Source: Acidobacteria bacterium OLB17
Lineage (GTDB): Bacteria > Acidobacteriota > Blastocatellia > Pyrinomonadales > Pyrinomonadaceae
Direction: 5' to 3'
NCBI GenBank assembly: GCA_001567505.1
Contig: LLEU01000027.1
Span: 1-64,000 of the forward strand
DNA length: 64,000 nt
A model generated the notes under the pieces. It was not told the DNA's origin and ran no database searches. It worked only from the letters and a program-made list of their open reading frames with translations. This document shows, piece after piece, positions 38,517 to 47,485 of this stretch; the first letter of the stretch is position 1; each line of letters begins with the position of its first letter. The translations under genes and the position numbers were made by a program.

Positions 38517-39302
38517 ATGCCTTTGTCGAAAAAATTGACGGCTGAATTTCTGGGCACGCTCTGGCTAGTGCTTGGCGGTTGCGGAAGCGCGGTGATAGCC
38601 GCCGCTTATCCGAACCTTGGGATCGGATTCGCCGGCGTCGCACTCGCCTTCGGCCTGACGGTCCTGACCGGAGCTTACGCGCTCGGACACATCTCCGGAG
38701 CACATTTTAATCCGGCCGTTTCGGTAGGCCTTTGGGCAGGACGTCGGTTTCCGGCAAAAGACTTGATCCCGTATATCATCGCTCAGCTTTTGGGTGCGAT
38801 CGCGGCCGCCGGGATCCTTTACATAATCGCCAACGGCAAGGCCGGATTCGGTTTTGCGGGCGGCTTTGCCTCGAACGGCTTTGGTGACCACTCGCCCGCA
38901 AAATACACGGCGATGGCGTGTTTTGTGGCCGAGGTCGTGATGACGTTCTTCTTTGTCATTGTGATCCTCGGTTCGACGCACGGAAAGGCACCGCGTGGCT
39001 TTGCTCCGATCGCTATCGGGCTTTGTTTGACGCTGATCCATCTGATCACGATCCCGATCACGAATACGTCCGTGAATCCCGCTCGTTCTACGGGCCCGGC
39101 CCTTTTCGTCGGGCTTTATTACGACCCGTGGGCCTTGAAGCAGCTTTGGATGTTCTGGCTTGCGCCGATACTCGGGGCCTTGCTCGCAGGGTTCGTATTC
39201 AACTGGCTGATGGAAGAGAAGATCGCCGCTCACAAAGGCACTGATGATGCGATCACCGGCGACGAGATCGGTGAGATCGGCGAGGCCGTCACCGGCGATT
39301 GA
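38517..39302 (+). CDS. aqpZ: Aquaporin Z-like MIP channel
   Basis: 261 residues with six membrane helices and the two NPA half-helices, N65-P-A and N187-P-A-R190. The Arg after the second NPA, the His in the selectivity-filter region (helix 5, [10 protein letters not shown]) and the Phe near residue 45 fit a water-selective aquaporin rather than a glycerol facilitator. The C-terminal tail of about 35 residues is acidic and Gly-rich, longer than in E. coli AqpZ. A good AAGGAGG site lies ten bases upstream. It is flanked by two tRNA-Ser genes. Confidence 0.9.
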   Translation: MPLSKKLTAEFLGTLWLVLGGCGSAVIAAAYPNLGIGFAGVALAFGLTVLTGAYALGHISGAHFNPAVSVGLWAGRRFPAKDLIPYIIAQLLGAIAAAGILYIIANGKAGFGFAGGFASNGFGDHSPAKYTAMACFVAEVVMTFFFVIVILGSTHGKAPRGFAPIAIGLCLTLIHLITIPITNTSVNPARSTGPALFVGLYYDPWALKQLWMFWLAPILGALLAGFVFNWLMEEKIAAHKGTDDAITGDEIGEIGEAVTGD

Positions 39303-39328
39303 TTGACAACTGAAATTCTTTACGGCTT

Positions 39329-39419
39329 GGAAAGGTGCAGGAGTGGTTGAACTGGCAGCACTGGAAATGCTGTGTACCTCAAAAGGGTACCGTGGGTTCG
39401 AATCCCACCCTTTCCGCCA
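39329..39419 (+). tRNA. tRNA-Ser (anticodon GGA)
   Basis: Acceptor GGAAAGG/CCTTTCC, anticodon arm AGCACTGGAAATGCT with GGA, long variable arm, T-arm identical to the tRNA-Ser 1 kb upstream, discriminator G and encoded CCA. The shared T-arm and variable-arm sequence suggest that the two serine tRNAs arose by duplication. Confidence 0.95.
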
Positions 39420-39519
39420 TCAGATCTAAGGAAGGCGGCGCGCGGGCTTCGTGAATCTTCGAATGCCGCATCGCCGCCTTTATTCTTTGCTCATTTTTCG
39501 CTATCCTATCAATTGGCTT

Positions 39520-39616
39520 CAGGCTCCGCACAAGGTTTGAGTTGTGAACCCCGCTAGGCCGGGAACGGAGCAACGGTAGCGATTTCAGCTTGTGTTGCGG
39601 TAAAGTCTGGAGCCAT
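39520..39616 (+). ncRNA. ffs: Signal recognition particle RNA, 4.5S type
   Basis: A hairpin-shaped RNA of about 95 nt closed by GGCTCC (39522-39527) and GGAGCC (39609-39614). Its apical part has the conserved Ffh-binding signature GGGAACGGAGCAACGGTAG around a short loop (AGGCC). It binds Ffh for cotranslational targeting. Its position just upstream of dnaX is a common bacterial arrangement. A terminator hairpin follows at 39652. Confidence 0.88.
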
Positions 39617-39651
39617 TTGAGTGTTCATTTTCGTTTTGTTCTCCTTTGGGT

Positions 39652-39681
39652 GGCCTGTCCATTTCGGACGGGCCATTTTAT
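39652..39681 (+). terminator. Terminator of the SRP RNA
   Basis: A 9-bp stem (GGCCTGTCC / GGACGGGCC, one wobble) with a 5-nt loop followed by ATTTTATT. It separates the SRP RNA from dnaX. Confidence 0.75.
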
Positions 39682-39752
39682 TGCCTCGGCGGGGCGTTAT
39701 TGAATCTTGCGATTGCGCCCCGAAAGGGAAACGAATTACAATCTAATTCTCA

Positions 39753-41552
39753 ATGTCTTATCAGGTTATCGCTCGAAAATGGCGGCCGCAGAGCTTCGAT
39801 GAAGTTACGGGCCAGGAGGTCGTTACGCACAGCCTGCGTAACGCGATCGAGCATGACCGCCTGCATCACGCGTACCTTTTTTCGGGTGCGAGAGGCGTCG
39901 GAAAGACGACTACGGCGCGCCTTCTCGCAAAGGCTCTAAATTGTCACCGTTCGGAAACGAAGACCGTGACGCCCTGCCGGATCGACGACGAGAACGCCTG
40001 TCCGTCCTGCATCGAGATCGCCGAAAGCCGCTCGCTCGACGTGCTTGAGATCGACGCCGCTTCTCACACCGGCATCGAGAACGTCCGGCAGACGATCATC
40101 GACGGCCTTAATACTAATCCCGCGCGCGACCGCTATAAGGTCTTCATCATCGACGAGGTCCATCAGCTTTCAAAACCGGCGTTCAACGCACTTCTGAAGA
40201 CGCTTGAGGAGCCGCCGCCGAACGTCGTTTTCATAATGGCGACGACCGAGCTGCACAAGGTGCCGGTAACGATAACGTCCCGCTGCCAGGAGTTCCAATT
40301 CCGGACGATCGCCAACTCGAAGGTCTTCGACCGGCTGAAACTCATCGCAGATGCCGACAAGATCGACGTTACTGACGACGCCCTTCGTGAGATCGCACGT
40401 TCGGGAATGGGCTCGATGCGCGATGCACAGAGCAATTTCGACCAGGTGATCAGTTTTTCGGGCGAACAGATCGATGCGGCGGCCGTGGCACGAGCACTCG
40501 GGTCGGTCGGCGCCGACGTGCTCGAAAATGTCGTCGTCGCGGTCGCAAATTCGGACGCAAAGTCGATACTCGAAACCGTTGACGACCTCGTTTCACGCGG
40601 ACACGACCTTCGGAATTTCGCAAGCGACCTTCTCGGACTTTTCCGCGACCTGATGGTGCAGAAGGTCGCCGGTACAGCAACAGAAAAGCTCATAGATTCC
40701 GCAGCTTTTCCGGCTGAAAAGCTCGCGCAGTTCGCGGCACCGTTCTCGGAGAGCGATCTTTTGCGGTTCTTTCATTCGCTGTGCGAAACGGAGGCAAGCC
40801 TGCGTGAGGCAGCACAGCCGCGTTATGTTCTCGAGGTCGGCCTCGTAAAGCTTGTCGAAATGAAGAAGCTTGCGCCGATCGAGGACATCCTGAAAATGCT
40901 CGGCGATCCGGGCAAGACGGTCGCGGCGGCCGCCGGCGAGGAAAAAAAAACTCTAAAATCTGACCCGCGGCCTCCTGAGGTTCGTTCGGAACCGGAAGTG
41001 TCAGCCGCACCGGAGGCGATCGAACCCGAAGAAGACGCGCCGATATTCGAAGACACGGACTTTCCGGAGCCGCCTTCGGATGACATCGGCCTTTCGGATG
41101 CGGTTTTGCCGGCCTCGGCAGCGGAGTTCGTGAATTTTGCTCCCGCATCGCACGGCGAGCTTACTTTTTCGTCGATACCGGCTGATCTGCTTCAGCATTT
41201 CGCCGACGCGAAGCTCGATGACGCTTACGACGAGGCGTTGCGGCTTTGCGGTGACGACCTGCTTCCGATCAAGACCGCCGGGCAGCTTGCCGACAGCCTC
41301 TCGCCTCACAAGCGAAGGGCGAATATTGGGGCACATTCTGCCGGAGGCGGGACGGCAGCGATGCCCGCGGTCGATCTTTCGGACATTATGCCGAAGGATC
41401 TCGGTGAAGAAGGCCCGGTGGAATTGCCGGTCCTCGGTGCCGACCCGACCGCAGAAGAGCTGGCGGCGTTCGCGAACGCGCTGCCCAGCGTGCGGCTCAT
41501 TAAACACGTTTTCCGTGCCGAGGTCGTTGAGGTCCGCAGGCACGGCTCGTGA
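39753..41552 (+). CDS. dnaX: DNA polymerase III subunit tau (and probably gamma)
   Basis: 599-residue clamp-loader subunit. Residues 1-220 form the AAA+ core, with Walker A GARGVGKT (45-52), zinc-binding cysteines (CHRSE...PCRID...CPSC), DEVHQLSK Walker B and the SRC sensor-2-like motif (TSRCQEF). The collar domain follows, then an acidic Pro/Glu-rich linker (about 395-450) and a divergent tau C-terminal domain. A run of nine A at codon 397-399 opens short alternate frames that stop within five codons, as expected for production of a shorter gamma form. The gene lies downstream of SRP RNA. Confidence 0.94.
   Translation: MSYQVIARKWRPQSFDEVTGQEVVTHSLRNAIEHDRLHHAYLFSGARGVGKTTTARLLAKALNCHRSETKTVTPCRIDDENACPSCIEIAESRSLDVLEIDAASHTGIENVRQTIIDGLNTNPARDRYKVFIIDEVHQLSKPAFNALLKTLEEPPPNVVFIMATTELHKVPVTITSRCQEFQFRTIANSKVFDRLKLIADADKIDVTDDALREIARSGMGSMRDAQSNFDQVISFSGEQIDAAAVARALGSVGADVLENVVVAVANSDAKSILETVDDLVSRGHDLRNFASDLLGLFRDLMVQKVAGTATEKLIDSAAFPAEKLAQFAAPFSESDLLRFFHSLCETEASLREAAQPRYVLEVGLVKLVEMKKLAPIEDILKMLGDPGKTVAAAAGEEKKTLKSDPRPPEVRSEPEVSAAPEAIEPEEDAPIFEDTDFPEPPSDDIGLSDAVLPASAAEFVNFAPASHGELTFSSIPADLLQHFADAKLDDAYDEALRLCGDDLLPIKTAGQLADSLSPHKRRANIGAHSAGGGTAAMPAVDLSDIMPKDLGEEGPVELPVLGADPTAEELAAFANALPSVRLIKHVFRAEVVEVRRHGS
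40942..40963 (+). promoter_or_regulatory. A9 slippery site in dnaX
   Basis: Nine consecutive A (40942-40950) are read in frame as the end of GAA, then AAA AAA, then A of ACT. A shift of -1 gives four more codons (AAC TCT AAA ATC) and TGA at 40961-40963; a shift of +1 gives CTC then TAA. Both make a protein of about 400-403 residues ending just after the clamp-loader core, the size expected for gamma. Thermus dnaX uses an A9 site for transcriptional slippage. Confidence 0.6.
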
Positions 41553-41597
41553 GGGAACATTCGCCCCCGAATTTCGTATCAATTTCGGCCAAGCAGG

Positions 41598-42521
41598 ATG
41601 AGTAGAACGACAAGAGATCGAGCGTTTGTGTTGCGGCGAATTTCGCTTACGATCTTCGCGTTGTTCGCCGCGTTTGCCATCACGGTTGTGGGGCAAAATG
41701 CTGGCGATACGTCCGATCCGACAACGCTCCAACCTACCGGCTTTGTCAATGATTACGTCGGCGTCATCGATCCCGCGACCAAGGCCGAACTCGAGAAGAA
41801 ACTCACCGACCTGAAGGCGACGACCGATCCGCAGGTCGAGATCGCCGTTGCGGTCATAAAGACGACCGGCGGCCGTGATATTTTTGACTACTCGATAATG
41901 CTGGCGCGCACGTGGAAGATCGGCACAAAGGCTGATGACAATCCGAGCGCACTGCTTGTGGTCGCCATCGACGACCGAAAATATTTCACGCAGATAAGCC
42001 GCGATCTCGAGGATGAACTGCCTGACGGCCTCGTCGGCAGCCTTCAGCGGCGGTATCTTGTCCCCGAATTCAAGGTCGGCAACTATTCAAAAGGGATCAA
42101 TGATACGATCGACGCATACATTGCAAGGATCCGCGATAAAGGCAACGTCGCCGGCCGCCCGGAAGCATCGCCTGCGGCGGGGAGTCGTGACGATTCGATG
42201 CCAGCCGAAGGGTATTGCGCCATCGCCTGCGTTGTCGGCCTGCTTCTATTGATCCTTTTTGTTGGATACTTGCTGTCGAGATTCACAGGCGGCGGACGCG
42301 GACGCGTGGAGGTGGAGGTGGAGGCGGCAGTGATCTTCTCGAGAGTGCGGCGCCGTGGGTGATCGGCGGGATAATTAACACCATTGTGGACTCCGCTTCG
42401 TCAGGCAGCAGCGATTGGGGGAAGCAGCGATTGGGGCAGCAGCGGCGGCTCCGATGGCGGTTGGGGCGGATTCGGCGGAGGCGGTGATTTTGGCGGAGGC
42501 GGCGCAGGCGGCGACTGGTAA
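41598..42521 (+). CDS. TPM-domain membrane protein (YgcG family), two frameshifts in this sequence
   Basis: Inferred length about 306 residues: N-terminal signal or anchor helix (about 13-33), TPM domain (about 45-180, with FVNDYVGVIDPATKAELE and IAVAVIKTTGGRDIFDYS), a transmembrane helix (about 212-232), then a Gly/Ser/Trp-rich tail typical of YgcG. One base is missing near 42303-42307, and one extra G lies in the run at 42417-42421; correcting both gives SDWGSSDWGSSGG ... FGGGGAGGDW and a stop at 42521. TPM proteins are periplasmic, with suggested roles in envelope or photosystem repair. It belongs to a cluster ending in lemA, a frequent partner. Confidence 0.8.
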
Positions 42522-42527
42522 CCTTTT

Positions 42528-43247
42528 ATGAAGCACCATTTTGACGCGTTCATTGACGATCTTAGGGCGAGCCACGGGAGCAATCTCGTGTCCGTGATCC
42601 TTTATGGTTCCGCGGCCGCCGGGGATTTTGTTCCGAAGCGTTCGGATTACAACATTCTCGTCGCGCTGAACAGCATCGGCCCGGACGACCTTCGCAAGGC
42701 TCACGCCTGTGTCCGCGAATGGGCGAAACTCGGCAATCCGATACCGGTTTATTTCACCGTCTCGGAATTGAGGAACGGCGCGGATGTTTTTCCGATCGAA
42801 TACGATCAGATGCGGCAGGCACGCCGCGTCCTGTTCGGCCCGGACCTTTTGGGCGAGATCGAGATCTCGGAGAAATTCCTGCGGCTGCAGGCGGAATTCG
42901 AGCTTCGCAGCAAGCTTTTGCAGCTTCGCCGGCGGTACATTCCGGCCTCGTCGTCGGTCGAACGCCTTATGGAACTTATGGCGGACAGCCTTTCGAGTTT
43001 TGCCGCACTTTTCCGCGCCGTCCTCAAGGTTTACGGCGTCGAACCGCCGGCGACAAAACGCGAGGTCGTCGCGATGACCGCACAGACGATCGGGATCGAC
43101 GGTACGCCGTTTGAAAAGATCCTGAATATTCGCAAAGATAACCTTGCGGTCGAATTGGATGAGACGGGGGCGAACGCCCTTTTTGGCGAGTACCTCATCG
43201 AGATCGAGAAGGTGATCGATGCGGTCGATAGATCGAAGAAGAGCTAG
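42528..43247 (+). CDS. Nucleotidyltransferase-fold protein
   Basis: 239 residues. The N-terminus has the pol-beta-type nucleotidyltransferase pattern YGSAAAGDF followed by SDYNILV. The usual second metal-binding Asp (DxD) is replaced, giving D-Y-N, so catalytic activity may be reduced or lost. A helical C-terminal half (about 120-235) resembles the HEPN-like or substrate-binding extensions seen in MNT-type proteins. It is embedded between TPM and lemA genes with 6- and 21-base gaps. Substrate unknown. Confidence 0.75.
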   Translation: MKHHFDAFIDDLRASHGSNLVSVILYGSAAAGDFVPKRSDYNILVALNSIGPDDLRKAHACVREWAKLGNPIPVYFTVSELRNGADVFPIEYDQMRQARRVLFGPDLLGEIEISEKFLRLQAEFELRSKLLQLRRRYIPASSSVERLMELMADSLSSFAALFRAVLKVYGVEPPATKREVVAMTAQTIGIDGTPFEKILNIRKDNLAVELDETGANALFGEYLIEIEKVIDAVDRSKKS

Positions 43248-43268
43248 TTCTTTAGGGAGAAGAATGTT

Positions 43269-43889
43269 ATGAAGCGAGTACTTTTATTGATCGCGGTCCT
43301 AACGGCGGGATTCCTGCTTTCCGGCTGCAGCTACAACGAATTGACGGCAAAGCAGCAGGTCGTCCGCGGAAAGTGGAGCGACATTGACGTCGCACTTCAG
43401 CGGCGAGCTGAGTTGATCCCGAATATGATCGACACGGCCAAGATGGTCGGCGTCAACGAGCAGGAGGTCTTCGGACAGATCTCGGAAGCGCGCTCGAGGC
43501 TTTTGAATGCGACGAGTGCCGTGCCGGCGGGCGGTGATTCCACTCCGGAGCAGAAGCAGGCCGTCATCGACGCTGCGAACAGCTTCGGCGGCACGATCGG
43601 CCGCCTTCTGAGCCTTTCCGAACAGTATCCGCAGCTGCGTTCGAGCGAGGCGTTCATGAAGGTGCAGGACGAACTTGCCGGAACGGAAAATCGCATCGCG
43701 ACCACGCGGCAGGATTACAACAAGGCCGTTACTGATTACAACACTACGCGGAATTCATTCCCGGCGGTGCTGACGGCCGGGCTGTTGGGCTTCAAGGAAG
43801 AGCCGTTCTTCCAGGCGGATGATAGTGCGCGGACGGCGCCGAGGGTAGGCGACCCGAATTCGATGCGAAAGCCGCAGCCCTCGCAGTAA
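43269..43889 (+). CDS. lemA: LemA family lipoprotein
   Basis: 206 residues. The signal peptide ends in a lipobox LSGC (cysteine at about 20), so it should be lipid-anchored. The LemA core is clear: YNELTAKQQVVRGKWSDIDVALQRRAELIPNMIDTAK, recognisable from KWSDIDVALQRRAELIPN. It is long, helical and extracytoplasmic. LemA genes commonly pair with TPM/YgcG genes, as here. Function in the envelope is not well defined. AGGGAGAAG lies eight bases before the start. Confidence 0.88.
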   Translation: MKRVLLLIAVLTAGFLLSGCSYNELTAKQQVVRGKWSDIDVALQRRAELIPNMIDTAKMVGVNEQEVFGQISEARSRLLNATSAVPAGGDSTPEQKQAVIDAANSFGGTIGRLLSLSEQYPQLRSSEAFMKVQDELAGTENRIATTRQDYNKAVTDYNTTRNSFPAVLTAGLLGFKEEPFFQADDSARTAPRVGDPNSMRKPQPSQ

Positions 43890-43892
43890 GGC

Positions 43893-44168
43893 TCAAAAGC
43901 CTCTCGAATTACACATCGAGCAGTGGTCACAAGGCTTGTCAGGTTCGAACTGGCAGGCCTTTTCCTTCATCGAGGCGAATATGCTGTCAGCGATGGCCTC
44001 GGCGACGGAGAATTTGTCCGTGCTCGGATGCGGCGTCTCGGTGGCCATGAGAGTGGGTGCGTCGGCCGCTTTGCCCTCAAGTTTGTCGAGGCGGTGATTC
44101 ATCTTCTCAAGTGCCGCGAAAATAGCGGCAAGCTCGCGTTGACGTTCCTTCTGTGAGAGTTCGGACAT
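43893..44168 (-). CDS. Small protein with C-terminal cysteine cluster, unknown function
   Basis: 91 residues from ATG 44168 (MSELSQKERQREL). A short coiled coil (about 5-37) is followed by a linker and a C-terminal motif C-DHC-SMC (CDHCSMCNSRGF), which may bind a metal. No known family. It lies immediately upstream of lemA's convergent end and 11 bases downstream of pdxJ on the same strand, so it is probably the last gene of the glycosyltransferase-pdxJ transcript. Confidence 0.6.
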   Translation of the reverse strand: MSELSQKERQRELAAIFAALEKMNHRLDKLEGKAADAPTLMATETPHPSTDKFSVAEAIADSIFASMKEKACQFEPDKPCDHCSMCNSRGF

Positions 44169-44179
44169 AATTCTACATT

Positions 44180-44926
44180 CTATCTGCCGATCGCGGCGAG
44201 CATCTCGCGAACGGCCTCCTCGAGCCCGCAAAAAACGGCACGCGAGATGATATTGTGCCCGATGTTGAATTCCGCGATCTCGGGCATCGCGGCGAGCGGC
44301 CCGACGTTCCTCGTCGTTAGGCCGTGGCCCGCGGCGACGATCAGGCCCTTGTTCTGGGCGTGTATGGCGGCGTTATGGAGCCTTTCGATCTCAGCAGCGG
44401 CCTTCGTGCGGCCCTCGCCGTGGGCGGCAAGTGCACCGAGCGTCAATTCGGCATATTCGGCCGTACAAAGCTCGATCTGGCCTGCGCCGGCCTCCTTTGC
44501 GGCCGTGATCTGATCCTCGATCGGGTCGATAAAGATGCTCACGTGAATGCCCGCATTCGTAAGGTCTCTTGCCGCCCGAGCGACCGTGTCAAAATTGCCG
44601 ACAACATCGAGGCCGCCTTCGGTCGTGATCTCGGAGGGCGTTTCGGGAACGAGCGAGACGGCGTCCGGCATCGTCCTTTTGGCGATGGCGGCCATTTCGT
44701 CGGTCGCGGCCATCTCGACGTTCAGATAGGTGGTAACTATCTTCCGGAGTACGTCGAGGTCGGCGTCTTGTATGTGTCGGCGGTCGCTGCGAAGGTGGAC
44801 GGTGATCCCGTCGGCACCGGCTTTCTCGCAAAGGACGGCAGCCGCCGCGATGCTCGGCTCGATCGTCTTTCGAGCTTCGCGAACGGTCGCGACGTGGTCG
44901 ATGTTTACGTTTAGGCGTGCGGTCAT
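44180..44926 (-). CDS. pdxJ: Pyridoxine 5'-phosphate synthase
   Basis: Condenses 1-deoxyxylulose-5-phosphate with 3-amino-1-hydroxyacetone-1-phosphate to give pyridoxine phosphate. It is a TIM barrel with LNVNIDHVATVREAR at the start (His and Arg of the active site), HLRSDRRHIQDADL, and VPETPSEITTEGGLD. The C-terminal AGHGLTTRNVGPL and FNIGHNIISRA bind phosphate. 248 residues, normal length. Its ATG overlaps the stop of the upstream glycosyltransferase gene (ATGA), so they are coupled. Confidence 0.94.
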   Translation of the reverse strand: MTARLNVNIDHVATVREARKTIEPSIAAAAVLCEKAGADGITVHLRSDRRHIQDADLDVLRKIVTTYLNVEMAATDEMAAIAKRTMPDAVSLVPETPSEITTEGGLDVVGNFDTVARAARDLTNAGIHVSIFIDPIEDQITAAKEAGAGQIELCTAEYAELTLGALAAHGEGRTKAAAEIERLHNAAIHAQNKGLIVAAGHGLTTRNVGPLAAMPEIAEFNIGHNIISRAVFCGLEEAVREMLAAIGR

Positions 44927-45663
44927 TTTAGATCGTAAAGACCATTTTTCGCGTTTCGGCGAATGAGTGCAAGTTCGGAGAACATACGGCGCGTGTCGCG
45001 GAGGACGCTCACCTTCGAGCCCGCGACATCGTTCCAACGAACGGGGATCTCCGCAAGCCGAAGGCCGTGGTATCTCGCAACAAAAAGGAACTCGACGTCA
45101 AAGCCGAAGCGATCCACCGTCATCACGTCGAGCAGCGGCCGGAACTTCTTCATATTAAAGGCCTTAAAGCCGCACTGCGTATCGGCGAACTCAAGGCCGG
45201 ACATCATCCGGATCACGAAATTCATCACCTTGCCGCCCTGTTCGCGTCTCCACGGCTGGTGTGTGCCGATGAGGCTGCGGTCGAGTGCGCGTGAGCCGAA
45301 GGTCAGGTCCATTTCGCCATTCCGGATCGGCAGAACAAGTTTCTCGGCCTCTTCGATCGGCGTCGATAGGTCGGCATCGCTAAAGAGCGCGATATCTGCC
45401 GCAGCAGCGAGCAAACCGGTCTTTACCGCGAATCCCTTGCCGCGATTCTGCTCGTTCCGGATCACCTGTGCTTGAATATCGGGAAATTCCGCCGAGGCTT
45501 TTCGGGCAACATCCGCCGTGTCGTCGGTCGATCCGTCGTCAACGACGATCAGTTCGGCATCGACGCCATTATCACGAATATATCCGAGGATCTTGGCAAG
45601 GCTGGGCACGATCCGCGTACTTTCGTTAAAGGCAGGTACAACAATGGAAAGCTCTTTCGTCAT
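44923..45663 (-). CDS. Family 2 glycosyltransferase, dolichyl-phosphate mannosyltransferase-like
   Basis: 246 residues. The GT-A fold has IVVPAFNEST, VVDDGSTDDT and the metal-binding FSDADLSTPI. The segment ADTQCGFKAFNMKKF and GFDVEFLFVARYHGLRLAEIPVRW are typical of DPM1/polyprenyl-phosphate glycosyltransferases. No C-terminal membrane helices are present, so it acts from the cytosolic face and probably charges a polyprenyl phosphate with a sugar. The start at 45663 (MTKELSIVVP) is fixed by homology; longer frames upstream are not conserved. Confidence 0.88.
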   Translation of the reverse strand: MTKELSIVVPAFNESTRIVPSLAKILGYIRDNGVDAELIVVDDGSTDDTADVARKASAEFPDIQAQVIRNEQNRGKGFAVKTGLLAAAADIALFSDADLSTPIEEAEKLVLPIRNGEMDLTFGSRALDRSLIGTHQPWRREQGGKVMNFVIRMMSGLEFADTQCGFKAFNMKKFRPLLDVMTVDRFGFDVEFLFVARYHGLRLAEIPVRWNDVAGSKVSVLRDTRRMFSELALIRRNAKNGLYDLK

Positions 45664-45786
45664 CGAAGAAAAAGTAATGTTACGCGTTTCGCCGGGACAA
45701 GTAAATCGCAGTTTGCCGCAACGAAGTTCGGCTGCCGTGCGTATGTTATAATTCAAGGGTGATCTATGGCCCTTTGGGCGGGTTAA

Positions 45787-47418
45787 ATGCTGAAGAATTT
45801 TCCAATAATCGCGATCGTCGTCATTGTGGTCGGAGCCGTCGTCGGCGGCGTTTTCGGCCATCGCTCGGATGCTGCCGCCGAGGTCGGCGGGGTGACGAAC
45901 GAGATGATCCTCAAGCAGCTTCGCGAGGCGGACAAGGTCGTCGTAGATAACTACGCGGGCAAGGTCGCTCTCGAAGACCTGACCGAAGGTTCGATACAGG
46001 GAATGCTTTGGACGCTCGACCCGCACTCGTCCTTCTTCAATCGACGCGAACTGAAGAAACTTGACGAGGAGCAGGCATCCCAGTTCTACGGCATCGGCGT
46101 TTCGATCTTCCAGCATCGCGACGGCGTTTATGTGCAGTCGGTCGTTCCGGGCACGCCCGCCGAGAAAGCGGGCCTGCGTTACGGCGATCGATTTCTCACG
46201 GTCGAAGGCAAGGATGCGACCGAATGGTCGGCTTCAGAAGTTTCGAAAAATGTTCGGGGCGAACGGGGCACGCCCGTTAAGCTGACCGTTGGCCGTGTAG
46301 GCGTCAAGGATCCGGTCGCGTTCGAGATCATACGCGGCGGCGTTCCGCTCCCGTCGATACGGAATTACTTTATGCTGCCGAACGGCACGGGCTATATTGC
46401 CCTGACCGGCGGTTTTCAGCAGACAACGAGCGACGAACTTACCGAAGCGATCAACGACCTAAAGAAGCAGGGAATGAAGAACCTCATTCTCGATCTCCGC
46501 AATAATCCTGGCGGCATTTTGGAACAGGCGGTCGAGGTCGCGAGCAAGTTCATACCGGGCGGGCAAACCATCGTCTCCGTAAAGACCGGACGTTTCGGCC
46601 AGAATCGCGACCTTCCGGCAGTCGGCGGCGAGGTCGAGACCATGCCGCTTGTCGTGATGATCAACGGCGGCTCGGCGTCCGCATCGGAGATCGTTGCGGG
46701 TGCGATCCAGGATTACGATCGCGGCGTGATCGTCGGAAGCGACAGCTTCGGCAAGGGCCTCGTGCAGCGAATATTCCGCCTGCCTTACGGAACCGGCCTT
46801 ACGCTTACGACGGCGCGATATTACACGCCATTCGGACGCTCGTTACAGCGGGATTATTCGAACGGCTCGATCTACGATTACTACACGCATCTTGCTGATA
46901 CGGAAGACAACGGGAATTCCGCACCGAAGCCCGCCGGCGTGCCCGTAAAGACGGCGAACGGACGCGTGCTGTATGGCGGCCGCGGCATCGAGCCTGATGT
47001 TCGTGTTGATACGATCAAGGACCCACAGAAGAAGGCGAGGGTAAATGAAGAGGCATTCTTCTTCGTTCGGCAGCTTGTCGCCGGACAGATCCCGGGATTC
47101 GAGACGTACAAGAACGACAAGCAGAGCTTTGTGAACGTCGTGCGGCCGGGCGATTTTGCTGTTTCTGACAAACTTTTTGATGCGTTCGTGAAGTTCACGC
47201 TTGCCGACAAGGAGAGCCAGCTTTCCACGGCCTCGTTGGACGAGGTGGCCGCGTATGCACGAGCTCGCATCCGCGAGGAACTTGCTACCGCGAACTATTC
47301 TTCTGAGGCCGGTTTTCAGGTGCTTATGGAGAATGATCCGCAGGTCGCAAAGGCGATCGAATCAATGCCGGAGGCAAGTAAGCTGGTTGATTCGGCCGGC
47401 CTTTTCGGCAAGAGGTAG
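45787..47418 (+). CDS. C-terminal processing peptidase (S41 family)
   Basis: 543 residues. An N-terminal membrane anchor (about 5-24) is followed by a helical segment, a PDZ domain (about 97-175; YGIGVSIFQ and GTPAEKAGLRYGDRF) and the S41 core. The catalytic Ser298 in GGSASASEI and Lys323 in FGKGLVQ have the spacing of the Tsp/CtpA Ser-Lys dyad. The C-terminal 120 residues continue as a helical extension. It cleaves C-terminal tails of periplasmic proteins; which ones cannot be told here. It is monocistronic in appearance. Confidence 0.92.
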   Translation: MLKNFPIIAIVVIVVGAVVGGVFGHRSDAAAEVGGVTNEMILKQLREADKVVVDNYAGKVALEDLTEGSIQGMLWTLDPHSSFFNRRELKKLDEEQASQFYGIGVSIFQHRDGVYVQSVVPGTPAEKAGLRYGDRFLTVEGKDATEWSASEVSKNVRGERGTPVKLTVGRVGVKDPVAFEIIRGGVPLPSIRNYFMLPNGTGYIALTGGFQQTTSDELTEAINDLKKQGMKNLILDLRNNPGGILEQAVEVASKFIPGGQTIVSVKTGRFGQNRDLPAVGGEVETMPLVVMINGGSASASEIVAGAIQDYDRGVIVGSDSFGKGLVQRIFRLPYGTGLTLTTARYYTPFGRSLQRDYSNGSIYDYYTHLADTEDNGNSAPKPAGVPVKTANGRVLYGGRGIEPDVRVDTIKDPQKKARVNEEAFFFVRQLVAGQIPGFETYKNDKQSFVNVVRPGDFAVSDKLFDAFVKFTLADKESQLSTASLDEVAAYARARIREELATANYSSEAGFQVLMENDPQVAKAIESMPEASKLVDSAGLFGKR

Positions 47419-47441
47419 CGACAGTTTTTAACCGACCGGTT

Positions 47442-47470
47442 CGTGGAGTAAAATAGAGTTTTACTCCACG
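47442..47470. promoter_or_regulatory. Perfect 12-bp palindrome between ctp and pfkA
   Basis: CGTGGAGTAAAA (47442-47453) and its exact complement (47459-47470) flank a TAGAG loop. It sits 15 bases before the pfkA start, with AAAATAGAGTTTT at the centre. It may be a terminator for the S41 gene (T-run CTTTTGATTTTTT follows) or an operator or translation-control hairpin for pfkA. Confidence 0.55.
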
Positions 47471-47485
47471 GACTTTTGATTTTTT

